Source: an uncultured Acidobacteriota bacterium (GTDB taxonomy: Bacteria > Acidobacteriota > Vicinamibacteria > Vicinamibacterales > UBA8438). From it: a stretch of 18,116 bases of DNA. Made by a program: the position numbers and the translations under genes. Position 1 is the stretch's first letter, and each line of letters opens with the position of its first letter. The DNA is taken from NCBI GenBank assembly GCA_913043805.1, contig CAJWMX010000011.1, positions 1 to 18,116 on the forward strand. The letters are read 5' to 3'. Positions 6,023-12,575 of the stretch are shown here, piece by piece. The notes beneath the pieces were generated by a model. The model did not search any database, was not told the origin of the DNA, and saw only the letters and a program-made list of their open reading frames with translations.

Positions 6023-8605
6023 CTAGTTCTCGCTCTCGCGGGCGAACCGCTGGTAGATGGCTCGCGCGTCGTCGAACTGCCCGAACACGTAGGTGCGTTC
6101 CCGTTCGGCCCGCCAGCCGGGCCATGCCTCGGCTAGCTCTTGCAGCCGGTCGATCCAGCGTAGCGCGTAGTCGGCGGACGCGGCGTCTCGAATCGGTCGG
6201 TCTCCGACCGTGATCCAGACGGGGTTGGTGAAACCCTGGACATAGGAGACGTCCATCGGGAACCGGTCGCCGGTGGCTCCTTCGGCTCGCAAATGGCACC
6301 AGCCGCTGTCACGCATCTGGATGCGCGTGCGGAACCGGACCATGCGACCGTCTCCGCCCAGAGGCGCCTCGAACATCGGCTCGCCGTTGCAGACCAGGAA
6401 GACATGGTCGAGCGCAGTGACCGACTCCACTTCGGCCTGGACTTCGAGTTGGGCCCCCTCGGCCGGCAGGGCGATCTCGTTACCCGGCATCAGGCCATTG
6501 ACGGTCAGTTGGAGCAGTGGGCCCGAGGACACGAAGGCGCGGCCGTCGCGCAACCCCTGGAACCATGCATCCATGTCCAGACCAGCGTCGCCGGTGTGGA
6601 CGTAGGTACGCACCGAGCCCACGAGCTTGGAGCGGTGCAGGTTGCTGATCGAGTCCTCGCCGCCGGTGGCGGTCACCCGCAGTCCGTTGTTCCAGACCGC
6701 GTACAGCGGGAAGAAGCCGGCACGCGCCGCGTCGCTCCACTCCACCGCGTCGGTGGTGCCGAGCGCGGCGTCGACGATGAAGCCCTTGCCGCCGCCCAGG
6801 GTGCCCTCGAGCGGGTCACGCTCGCCCGGAAAGGCGTGTACATAGCCGACCGTGGCCCCCTGGGCCTTGGCTTTCCGGAACATGTCGGTGTTGCTCGGAT
6901 ACAGGCTCTCAATGGCCGTGCCCTCGTAGCCCATGGTGAACGGCGAGAGCAGATGCTCGCGCATGCCGAACATGAAGACGTGGCCGTAGAACGGCGGCCG
7001 ATATTCCTGTCCCACGACCACCAGTTGATCCGGTGTAGAGACCGAGTGCGGGCCTCCCCCGGGCTCGAAATACTGGTAGTCGAGGATCCGATTGTCCTTG
7101 TTGGCCACCTGCTCGAGGATGAGGTCCTGGTCCTCGGCTTCGGACATCATCATCAGGTTCTTGAGCGTGTTGTGCAGGTTGCCGCCGTAGTTCGAATGTA
7201 CATGGGTGGAGGCGCTGTACCAGCCCTCGGCCGCCATGTCGCGCAGCGGTTCCAGCGTGACGGTCAGTTCGGTCGTCGCATCCGGCCGGATGTCGGCCGA
7301 CGTCGTCACCGGGTAGTGTTCGAAGCCCTTGGTGACGGTCAGTTCGACCGTGCCGACCGGAAGCGCCACCTCGAACCGCCCGGCGTGGTGGAAGATGTGG
7401 TCGCCCCGGCCGCTCAGACGGGCGTAGGCGTCGGACGGTGCGTAGAACTTTCCGTCGGCTGCCGTCAGGTGCACCCGAGTGCCGGTGGGAGCGGCCTCGC
7501 CGGAGAGCGACGTGGCAACCGCCAGCCGTCCCATCGGGCGTCGCCAGCGCCGCTCCGAGATGGCGACCCGACGGAGCTGTCCGCCGTGGGTCTCGAGCAG
7601 CGCCAGCTGTGGCAGTCCGCCCTCGTTCTGGATGAAGGCGATCCACTCGTCGTCAGGCGACCAGCGCGGATGAAACGCGTCGTGCTCGAAGAACGTGAGC
7701 TTGTAGGGCTCGCCGCCGATGGTCGGCTGCACGTAGAGGTTGTTGAACTGGTCGGCCGCGCCCCGTGTCGACGAATAGATGAACCGGCGCCCGTCGCTGG
7801 CCACATCGGGCATCGTGCGGTAGAGCGTCTGCTCCTGGAGCACGGTGACGGCGTTCTCGATGCCCTGTTCCCGTAGTGGCACGCGAAGCACGTTGCCCGA
7901 GCCGAGCGCGACGTCCCTGTTCGAGACCAGCAGCAGCTCATCGCCCTCGGGCATCCACGCCGGGGTGATATGCATGTCCCACGGACCGAAGTACAGCCGG
8001 TTGCGTCCGAAGTCCCGGTCCTGGGTCAGGAGCATCTCGTCGCCGGCCCAGCCGCCGTTCGCGATGGGGCGCACCGAGACGTTGAAGTAGCCGTTCGGGC
8101 GGGTGGAGACGAAGGCGATCCGATCGCCGGATGGCGAGAACACGGGGTCGGCGTAGACGTGCTGGTCGTCGGTCAGCGCCCGTGTCTCTCCGGTGGTCAG
8201 GTCCAGCATCTCGAGCTGTACCCGGGCGCCGTCATAGTCGGCCGTGTAGACGATCCACCGCCCGTCCGGGGACCAGTCGGGTGACGAGTGATAGGCGTCG
8301 GGGCTGTAGGTCAGTTCTTCGGCGACCCCGGTGCCTGGATCGACCCGCCAGATCGACCCGCTCATGGCGACCGCCACCGACTCGCCATCCGGCGACCAGC
8401 TGGGCGCCCACGGCGTCGAACTGGGGGAGGGGGGGAAGTAGAAATTGAACATGTAGTTTCCCCCGTGCCGCGACGCCGGATACCGCCCTGCCTGCGCCCA
8501 CGCCCCGGCAACGCCTACCAGTAGGCATAGCGTTGCCAGCACGAGCGCCTGTAGCCTGAAGCCTGTAGCCTGAAGCCCCCATTCAGAGAGAAGCGCGGCA
8601 AACAT
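6023..8605 (-). CDS. Secreted TolB-like beta-propeller fused to CehA/McbA-type metallohydrolase
   Basis: From ATG 8605 the product is 860 residues. A hydrophobic signal segment ends GAWAQ. A WD40/PD40 TolB-like propeller follows, with repeated WSPDG-type blades (PSWSPDGESVAV, PDWSPDGRWIVY, FSPSGDRIAFVS, PRWSPDDEWIAF). After a beta-sandwich linker comes a PHP-like metallohydrolase region opening STHVHSNYGG, with metal-ligand candidates His468 and His470, and later HVFMFGMREH, VGYVHAFPGE and GRAFVSSGPLL, as in CehA/McbA-family enzymes. CehA and McbA hydrolyse carbaryl, but homologues are diverse, so the substrate is unknown. Other starts exist: GTG 8629 would overlap the upstream gene by 13 nt, and GTG 8540 would give a shorter signal peptide. 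The n-region before 8540 is encoded by a heptad repeat (8547-8577). The gene lies between the amidohydrolase and hflX with 11- and 7-nt gaps. Confidence 0.88.
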   Translation of the reverse strand: MFAALLSEWGLQATGFRLQALVLATLCLLVGVAGAWAQAGRYPASRHGGNYMFNFYFPPSPSSTPWAPSWSPDGESVAVAMSGSIWRVDPGTGVAEELTYSPDAYHSSPDWSPDGRWIVYTADYDGARVQLEMLDLTTGETRALTDDQHVYADPVFSPSGDRIAFVSTRPNGYFNVSVRPIANGGWAGDEMLLTQDRDFGRNRLYFGPWDMHITPAWMPEGDELLLVSNRDVALGSGNVLRVPLREQGIENAVTVLQEQTLYRTMPDVASDGRRFIYSSTRGAADQFNNLYVQPTIGGEPYKLTFFEHDAFHPRWSPDDEWIAFIQNEGGLPQLALLETHGGQLRRVAISERRWRRPMGRLAVATSLSGEAAPTGTRVHLTAADGKFYAPSDAYARLSGRGDHIFHHAGRFEVALPVGTVELTVTKGFEHYPVTTSADIRPDATTELTVTLEPLRDMAAEGWYSASTHVHSNYGGNLHNTLKNLMMMSEAEDQDLILEQVANKDNRILDYQYFEPGGGPHSVSTPDQLVVVGQEYRPPFYGHVFMFGMREHLLSPFTMGYEGTAIESLYPSNTDMFRKAKAQGATVGYVHAFPGERDPLEGTLGGGKGFIVDAALGTTDAVEWSDAARAGFFPLYAVWNNGLRVTATGGEDSISNLHRSKLVGSVRTYVHTGDAGLDMDAWFQGLRDGRAFVSSGPLLQLTVNGLMPGNEIALPAEGAQLEVQAEVESVTALDHVFLVCNGEPMFEAPLGGDGRMVRFRTRIQMRDSGWCHLRAEGATGDRFPMDVSYVQGFTNPVWITVGDRPIRDAASADYALRWIDRLQELAEAWPGWRAERERTYVFGQFDDARAIYQRFARESEN
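8547..8577. repeat. Heptad tandem repeat GCCTGTA/GCCTGAA
   Basis: Four alternating 7-mers plus a partial fifth: GCCTGTA GCCTGAA, the same 14-mer again (8547-8560, 8561-8574), then GCC to 8577. It lies at the 5' end of the TolB/CehA gene, read there as LQATGFRLQA. A degenerate copy with the same 7-nt period is at 12506-12535. Confidence 0.85.
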
Positions 8606-8616
8606 GCTTCGAGCTC

Positions 8617-9978
8617 TCAGTTCCCCCACCGCGCTCGAAGGCCCTCCCGGTCGACGGCTTCGCCGCTGAGGTAGACCGATTCGATGTCGCGCGTGTTGCC
8701 GATGCCATACATCGGGTTCGAGTTCAGCACGATGAAGTCGGCCCGGTTGCCGGCGGCCAGCAGTCCGGTGTTGGCGCCGAGTACCGCGGCTGGCGCGCTG
8801 GTCGCGATCTCGATCGCCTTGGCGGGCGAGATGCCCGACTCGACGATGAGCTCGAGCTCGTAGTGCTCCATGTAGCCCTGGATGTGGTCCTGGATGCCGG
8901 TGTCGGCGCCCAGCACCAGCGTGGCTCCGGCGTCGGCCAGCTTCTTGAGGCTTCGGAGCATCATGGCGAACGACTCGCTACCTTCCGCCGCGGCCTCTTC
9001 GCTCCGGTCCTCGTAGGACTGGCGGATGCGGTCGATCACCTCGGCCGATTGTGATTCCGCCAGCTGCGGCAGATCTACCCACGCCGGCGGGCTCGCGTTG
9101 CGCGCTCGTTCGGAGACCGCCAGGTTCGGCATGACGAATACGTCGTTCTCGACGATCGCGGCGACCAGCTCGTCGTCCATCTCGACGTCACGGGCCAGAT
9201 GGGCGAACCCGTCGACCCCGGCCTCCACGAGCTCCCTCGCATCCTCAGCGTAGAAGATGTGGGCGATGACGCGGATGTCGTTCGCGTGGGCCTCTTCGAT
9301 GATCGGGCGATACAGGTTCGAACCCAGCTTCTCGACCGAACCGCCCCGGTCGTCGACCCAGATCTTGAGGAAGTCGGCATCGGTGGCCGCGATCTCGCGG
9401 ACCGCCGCGCGGGCTTCTTCTTCCGTGGATGCGCCAAGCGCCGTGGGCCGCATCGTGGGGGCGCCAGGCCCCGCATCCGGCCGGGCGATGCCCCGGAAGG
9501 CGGTGTGTAGCCGGGCGCCGCCCTGGGTGCCAGCCTCCTGGTCCGCCTTGATCTCGAAGGCCAGCTCTCCCGGATCGGTGCCGAGCGAGACGATCACGCC
9601 CACGCCGTGGTACGCGTAGCGGTCGAGCTGGTCGGTGATGACCTCCCGCGTGTAGTTCGCACTGTCGAAGCTCATGCCATCGACGAAGCCCACGTGCCCG
9701 TGGAGATCCAGCAGGGTGGGCATGACGGTTTTGCCGGTCAGGTCGATGACGGTCGCGCCCTCGGGGATCGTCACGTTGGCCGCCAGGCCCACGTCGGTGA
9801 TGACACCGTCGTCCACCACGATGACGCCGCCACCAAGTGGCGGACCTCCATCGCCCGTGATGACCGTCGCTCCTTCGTAGGCCACGGCGGTGCTGACGGG
9901 CTCGTCCGAGCCGCTGCCTCCACACGCCGCGGTCATGAGCAGCAGGCTAGACAGCACCGAAATCGATCGCTTGGTCAT
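8617..9978 (-). CDS. Lipoprotein amidohydrolase (imidazolonepropionase-like)
   Basis: A 453-residue metal-dependent hydrolase of the amidohydrolase superfamily. The N-terminus is a lipoprotein signal (SSLLLMTAACGGSGSD, Cys19 as lipidation site; Thr at -3 is slightly atypical), so the enzyme is probably membrane-anchored and extracytoplasmic. The order of landmarks matches the family: beta-sandwich VIVVDDGVITDVG, HGH metal motif (His93, His95), Lys205 in DFLKIWVDD (possible carboxylated bridging Lys), His240 (IAHIFY), His260 (GFAHLARD) and catalytic Asp359 (LGADTG). It ends with SAPAAVLGANTGLLAAGNRADFIVL, the usual return to the beta-sandwich. Likely action is on an amide, cyclic amide or peptide-like bond; the substrate cannot be named. 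The start is ATG 9978, with a TATAAT box only a few bases upstream and no clear Shine-Dalgarno. It is followed after 11 nt by the TolB/CehA gene. Confidence 0.92.
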   Translation of the reverse strand: MTKRSISVLSSLLLMTAACGGSGSDEPVSTAVAYEGATVITGDGGPPLGGGVIVVDDGVITDVGLAANVTIPEGATVIDLTGKTVMPTLLDLHGHVGFVDGMSFDSANYTREVITDQLDRYAYHGVGVIVSLGTDPGELAFEIKADQEAGTQGGARLHTAFRGIARPDAGPGAPTMRPTALGASTEEEARAAVREIAATDADFLKIWVDDRGGSVEKLGSNLYRPIIEEAHANDIRVIAHIFYAEDARELVEAGVDGFAHLARDVEMDDELVAAIVENDVFVMPNLAVSERARNASPPAWVDLPQLAESQSAEVIDRIRQSYEDRSEEAAAEGSESFAMMLRSLKKLADAGATLVLGADTGIQDHIQGYMEHYELELIVESGISPAKAIEIATSAPAAVLGANTGLLAAGNRADFIVLNSNPMYGIGNTRDIESVYLSGEAVDREGLRARWGN

Positions 9979-9986
9979 GGCTCGGA

Positions 9987-10010
9987 ATTATAACGGCTCG
10001 CTTCGAAGCG
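9987..10010 (-). promoter_or_regulatory. TATAAT box and 12-bp perfect palindrome upstream of the amidohydrolase
   Basis: On the minus strand TATAAT occupies 9992-9987, only 8 nt from the start codon at 9978, so a transcript from it would be leaderless or nearly so. CGCTTCGAAGCG at 9999-10010 is a perfect 12-bp palindrome sitting in the spacer and toward the -35 position. No -35 hexamer is visible at 17 nt. Operator or activator site is inferred from placement. Confidence 0.5.
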
Positions 10011-10022
10011 GCCGGCTGGCGA

Positions 10023-10938
10023 CTACAGGGTCAGGCTCGAAACGTGCCCCTCGGCGTCGGCGTTGAAGACAATGGTCGTCTCCTGATTCACCGCCAGAAA
10101 GAAGACGGTGTCGCTCTCGGCCAGGAGCGGCAGCGGCGGGGCCATCGGCAGGGTCACCATCAAGCTGCCGCCCTCGAGCGAGACGACAACCTCGGCATCG
10201 GGGCCGAGCTGATAGCGTCCGACGTGGCGGGCGAGGACGTCGGGGTCGAGGTCGATTGACGTCCGCGTTCCGGCCGGTGCGCGTCATGACGAGTGGCTCG
10301 GTCACCCGCCGACTGAGCAGGGTGTCGTAGTCGGTGCCTGCGACCCCCGCCAGGCTCGCGCCCAGTAGCGCGCCGTTCAGGTTCGAGTAGCCCCATTTCT
10401 CGCCTGGCGCGAATGCCGGCGCATGTCTCTTCAGGAAGTCGGCCAGGTTGTCTGTGGTGTAGTGCTGATAGTCCCCTGCTCGGTCGGCAGGGAAGTTGTC
10501 TGGCCAGAACGGCAGCCCAGAGGTATGCGTCGCAAGCTGACGCGCCGTGATCTTGCCCATGCCGGGTGAGGTCACCTCGACTCCCAGCAACTCGCTCAGC
10601 GGCGCGTCGAGGTCGATTTCGCCGGTGCGCGCCAGGTCGGACAGAAGCAGGGCCGTGAAGACTTTGGTGAGAGAACCGATCTCGAACCGGGTGGCGCCGC
10701 CGACCGGGGTGGTGTCGCCGCGGTGGGTCACTCCGCGGCTGACGATGTCAGTGTCGTCAGGAGTCACGATACAGACAACGAGGCCGACGCCGCGGCCCTG
10801 GTCAATCCGGTCCGCTAGCAGGGTCTGGATGGCCTGGGTGTCGGGCCGCGTGGCGGTCGGTTGGCCGGTGGCGACGGAAGCCATCGGCGCGACGTTGGCA
10901 AAGCTGACGAGCAGAGCGGTAGCGAGTGATCTGGTCAT
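10023..10938 (-). pseudogene. Serine beta-lactamase-like (class C fold) protein with internal deletion and frame change
   Basis: The start chosen is ATG 10938, preceded by GGAGG (10949-10945) with 6-nt spacing. A signal peptide (MTRSLATALLVSFANVA) leads into a class C beta-lactamase or D-aminopeptidase-like domain with SLTK (SxxK nucleophile), YSN (YxN, in GEKWGYSNLNG) and HTSGLPFWPDN. After TEPLVMTRTG the frame no longer codes sensibly. In the next frame the sequence continues PAGTRTSIDLDPDV, then HVGRYQLGPDAEVVV to VSSLTL and stops at 10025-10023. That tail is the C-terminal domain (Pab87 octamerisation/DUF3471-like) found after the catalytic domain in this family. The normally intervening ~130-170 residues, with the HxG/KTG-equivalent motif, are absent. 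So an internal segment is lost near 10265-10290, and the active site is incomplete. The start overlaps the upstream gene's stop by 4 nt (ATGA). Confidence 0.8.
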
Positions 10939-12096
10939 GGTGAACCTCCAGAGCTGGTGCATCTGCGGGATGCAGGTGGACTAAGCCCGGGACGGCAGGT
11001 GTGCCGCTGGACCGGACGGGTCGGAGATGAAACGGGTGATCGCTGGCGCCTGAGGGCTGACCGGACGAGCGCCAGGGCCGGGAGCGACAGGATGGTCGCG
11101 GCGCCCGCACTGAGGGCTTTGGCGAGGGTGAGGCCGACCCCGGCGACCTCGGTCGTGGCGGCGGCGCGGGTCGAGGCGTCGACGGCGTCGCGCCATACGA
11201 CCCAGTCGTTCCAGAACCAGACGGCGGCGCCCAGCCATGCGAGACCGCCGACCAGACTGAGCGCGCGGCCATTGCCCGCGTGTGACACCGCGCCGTCGAG
11301 CTCGCTCAGGAACGCCCGGCCCGATGGCGTCAGCCAGAGGCACGCCTGCCAGGCGACGAGCAGCGTCGTTGACAGAAGCAGCGGGTATACCCGGTCGACC
11401 ATGGGCCCCAGGTGACGAGGGCGGCAGCCTCTCCGAAGACCAGGGCCGGCGTGCGCACGCCGAGCAACCACCAGATGCCGGTGAGGGCCGCCACAACGGT
11501 GCCGCCCAGGCGTCCTCCCGCCGGGAGGGCTCGGTCGACAACGCCGGTGATCGTCTCGGCCGCCTGAATCGCGGCGTCGGGGCCGGTGGCATCGGATGAA
11601 GGCGCGCCGTCGGGTCGGATCAGCGGGGCAGCGCTCGATGGCCGCCACCGCTCCAGGTTGTGTCTGCGCTTCAGTGTGTAGTCCGCGGCGGCGGCAAGGA
11701 CCGTTGTCCAGCCCGCGATCATCAGCAGGTCGGTCACAAGCGCTTCCAGCCAGCCGCCGAGGGTGGCCGACCCGTCCTGGAGCGACGGAACAACGCCCAC
11801 CAGGCTCGCGAGCGCCGTCAGTGCCAGGAACCCGCGGAGCGCCAGCAGGTAGTAGGGGTAGACCAGCGGCCCGATTAGCGACTCCTGCGGCCGGTATCTC
11901 GAGGCCACTAGCAGCGGATGGCCGTGACTGCCGAGCAGCGTCAGCTGCTGCTCACGACTCGGCGGATGCCCTGTTCGGTTTCGAGGTCGGACATCGCCGC
12001 GTCGAGCTCTTCGCGGAGCTCGCCCGCGATATCGTCTCGACGCTCGCGCGGGAGAAACAGACGCACGGACTGGATGTAGTTGTCGAGTAGATCCAT
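10935..12096 (-). CDS. HAAS-domain-like multi-pass membrane protein, partner of PadR (two frameshifts)
   Basis: Starts at ATG 12096 with GAGG just upstream, 8 nt after the padR stop. Residues 1-43 (MDLLDNYIQSVRLFLPRERR ... LETEQG) are the alpha-helical N-terminal domain typical of HAAS/permease-prefix proteins. The protein resumes one frame over as HPPSREQQLTLLGSHGHPLL and carries about six hydrophobic segments (such as YYLLALRGFLALTALASLVG, GGLAWLGAAVWFWNDWVVW). A second one-base change occurs near 11411-11412, after which VDRVYPLLLSTTLLVAWQAC continues. One missing base at each of the two sites makes 1162 nt into 388 codons ending at TGA 10935-10937, overlapping the next ATG. That consistency argues the gene is real and the breaks are single-base losses, perhaps consensus errors. 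HAAS proteins are typically encoded beside PadR regulators and are thought to be membrane sensors or regulators. Confidence 0.8.
10945..10949 (-). promoter_or_regulatory. Strong Shine-Dalgarno deciding the beta-lactamase-like start
   Basis: GGAGG on the minus strand, 6 nt before ATG 10938. It favours this start over the in-frame ATG at 10962 and supports translation re-initiation at the ATGA overlap with the upstream gene. Confidence 0.75.
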
Positions 12097-12104
12097 GCCT
12101 GACC

Positions 12105-12437
12105 TCACACCTCTCCTGACACCCGTTTGACGGCGGCGCCGATCTGCCGCCATTCGGGAAGCAGCGCTTCGAGCACCTCTTCGCCCACCCTCGACACTCG
12201 ATAGAACCGCTTCCGGCGCTTGTCTTCCTCCCGCCATTCACTTTCGAGCAGCCCTTGCTGCTCGAGTCGACGGAGTAGCGGATAGAGCGTGCTCTGCTCG
12301 ATGTCGAGCCCCTGGGCCTGCAGCGCCTTCTTCAGGCGGTAGCCGTGATGCTCCTCTTTGAGCTGGGCCAGCACGGCCAGCACGAGGCAGCCGCGTCTGA
12401 GCTCATGGCGAAGCGAATCGAACTGGTTCAGGCTCAT
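12105..12437 (-). CDS. PadR-family transcriptional regulator
   Basis: A 110-residue winged-helix regulator. The N-terminal helix SLRHELRRGCLVLAVLAQL, then EEHHGYRLKKALQAQGLDIE (helix-turn-helix, residues 28-47), QSTLYPLLRRLEQQGLL (recognition helix, 49-64) and the wing ESEWREEDKRRKRFYRVS are the standard PadR layout. The C-terminal dimerisation helix is short, as in subfamily s1/PadR-like regulators paired with HAAS genes. The start is taken as ATG 12437 (MSLNQFDSLRHELRRG), because homologues start at about this point and because an upstream in-frame ATG at 12467 would place coding sequence over a palindrome at 12454-12474. Neither start has a good Shine-Dalgarno. It heads the minus-strand run and diverges from the GMC gene. 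PadR proteins usually repress, and autorepression is likely here. Confidence 0.93.
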   Translation of the reverse strand: MSLNQFDSLRHELRRGCLVLAVLAQLKEEHHGYRLKKALQAQGLDIEQSTLYPLLRRLEQQGLLESEWREEDKRRKRFYRVSRVGEEVLEALLPEWRQIGAAVKRVSGEV

Positions 12438-12453
12438 GTGTAGTTGGCGCCGT

Positions 12454-12474
12454 ATAGTGTGTGACATACAGTAT
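12454..12474. promoter_or_regulatory. 21-bp imperfect palindrome, candidate PadR operator
   Basis: ATAGTGTGTG (12454-12463), a central A, then CATACAGTAT (12465-12474) is an imperfect dyad. The pairs ATA/TAT, TGT/ACA and TG/CA match around the centre at 12464, with two mismatched positions per arm. It lies 17-37 nt upstream of the padR start at 12437, in the padR-GMC divergent gap. The spaced TGT...ACA halves fit the dyad type that PadR dimers bind. Confidence 0.55.
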
Positions 12475-12505
12475 TGCGCCGGTCGCCCTCGGAAAGTTCA
12501 TTCGT

Positions 12506-12535
12506 CCTGAAGCCCGAAGCCTGTAGCCCGGCGCC
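12506..12535. repeat. Degenerate second copy of the GCCTGWA heptad repeat
   Basis: The units CCTGAA, GCCCGAA, GCCTGTA and GCCCGGC keep the 7-nt period of the 8547-8577 repeat with a few substitutions. It is intergenic, about 40 nt upstream of the GMC gene start. A palindromic GGCGCC occurs at 12530-12535 and again at 12550-12555. Confidence 0.65.
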
Positions 12536-12575
12536 GAGAAGGACTCCAAGGCGCCCCGTGACGTAGGATCCCTGC

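Noticed and set aside
6293..7876. Plus-strand open frame of 527 residues opposite the TolB/CehA gene
   Set aside because: The composition is typical of antisense GC-rich frames, and the minus strand has conserved WSPDG and HxH motifs.
8547..8577. CRISPR-like array
   Set aside because: The units are 7 nt with no spacers, there are only four to five copies, and no cas gene is present.
12438..12467. N-terminal extension of PadR to the ATG at 12467
   Set aside because: It has no Shine-Dalgarno, overlaps the palindromic operator candidate, and adds residues not expected in PadR proteins of this type.
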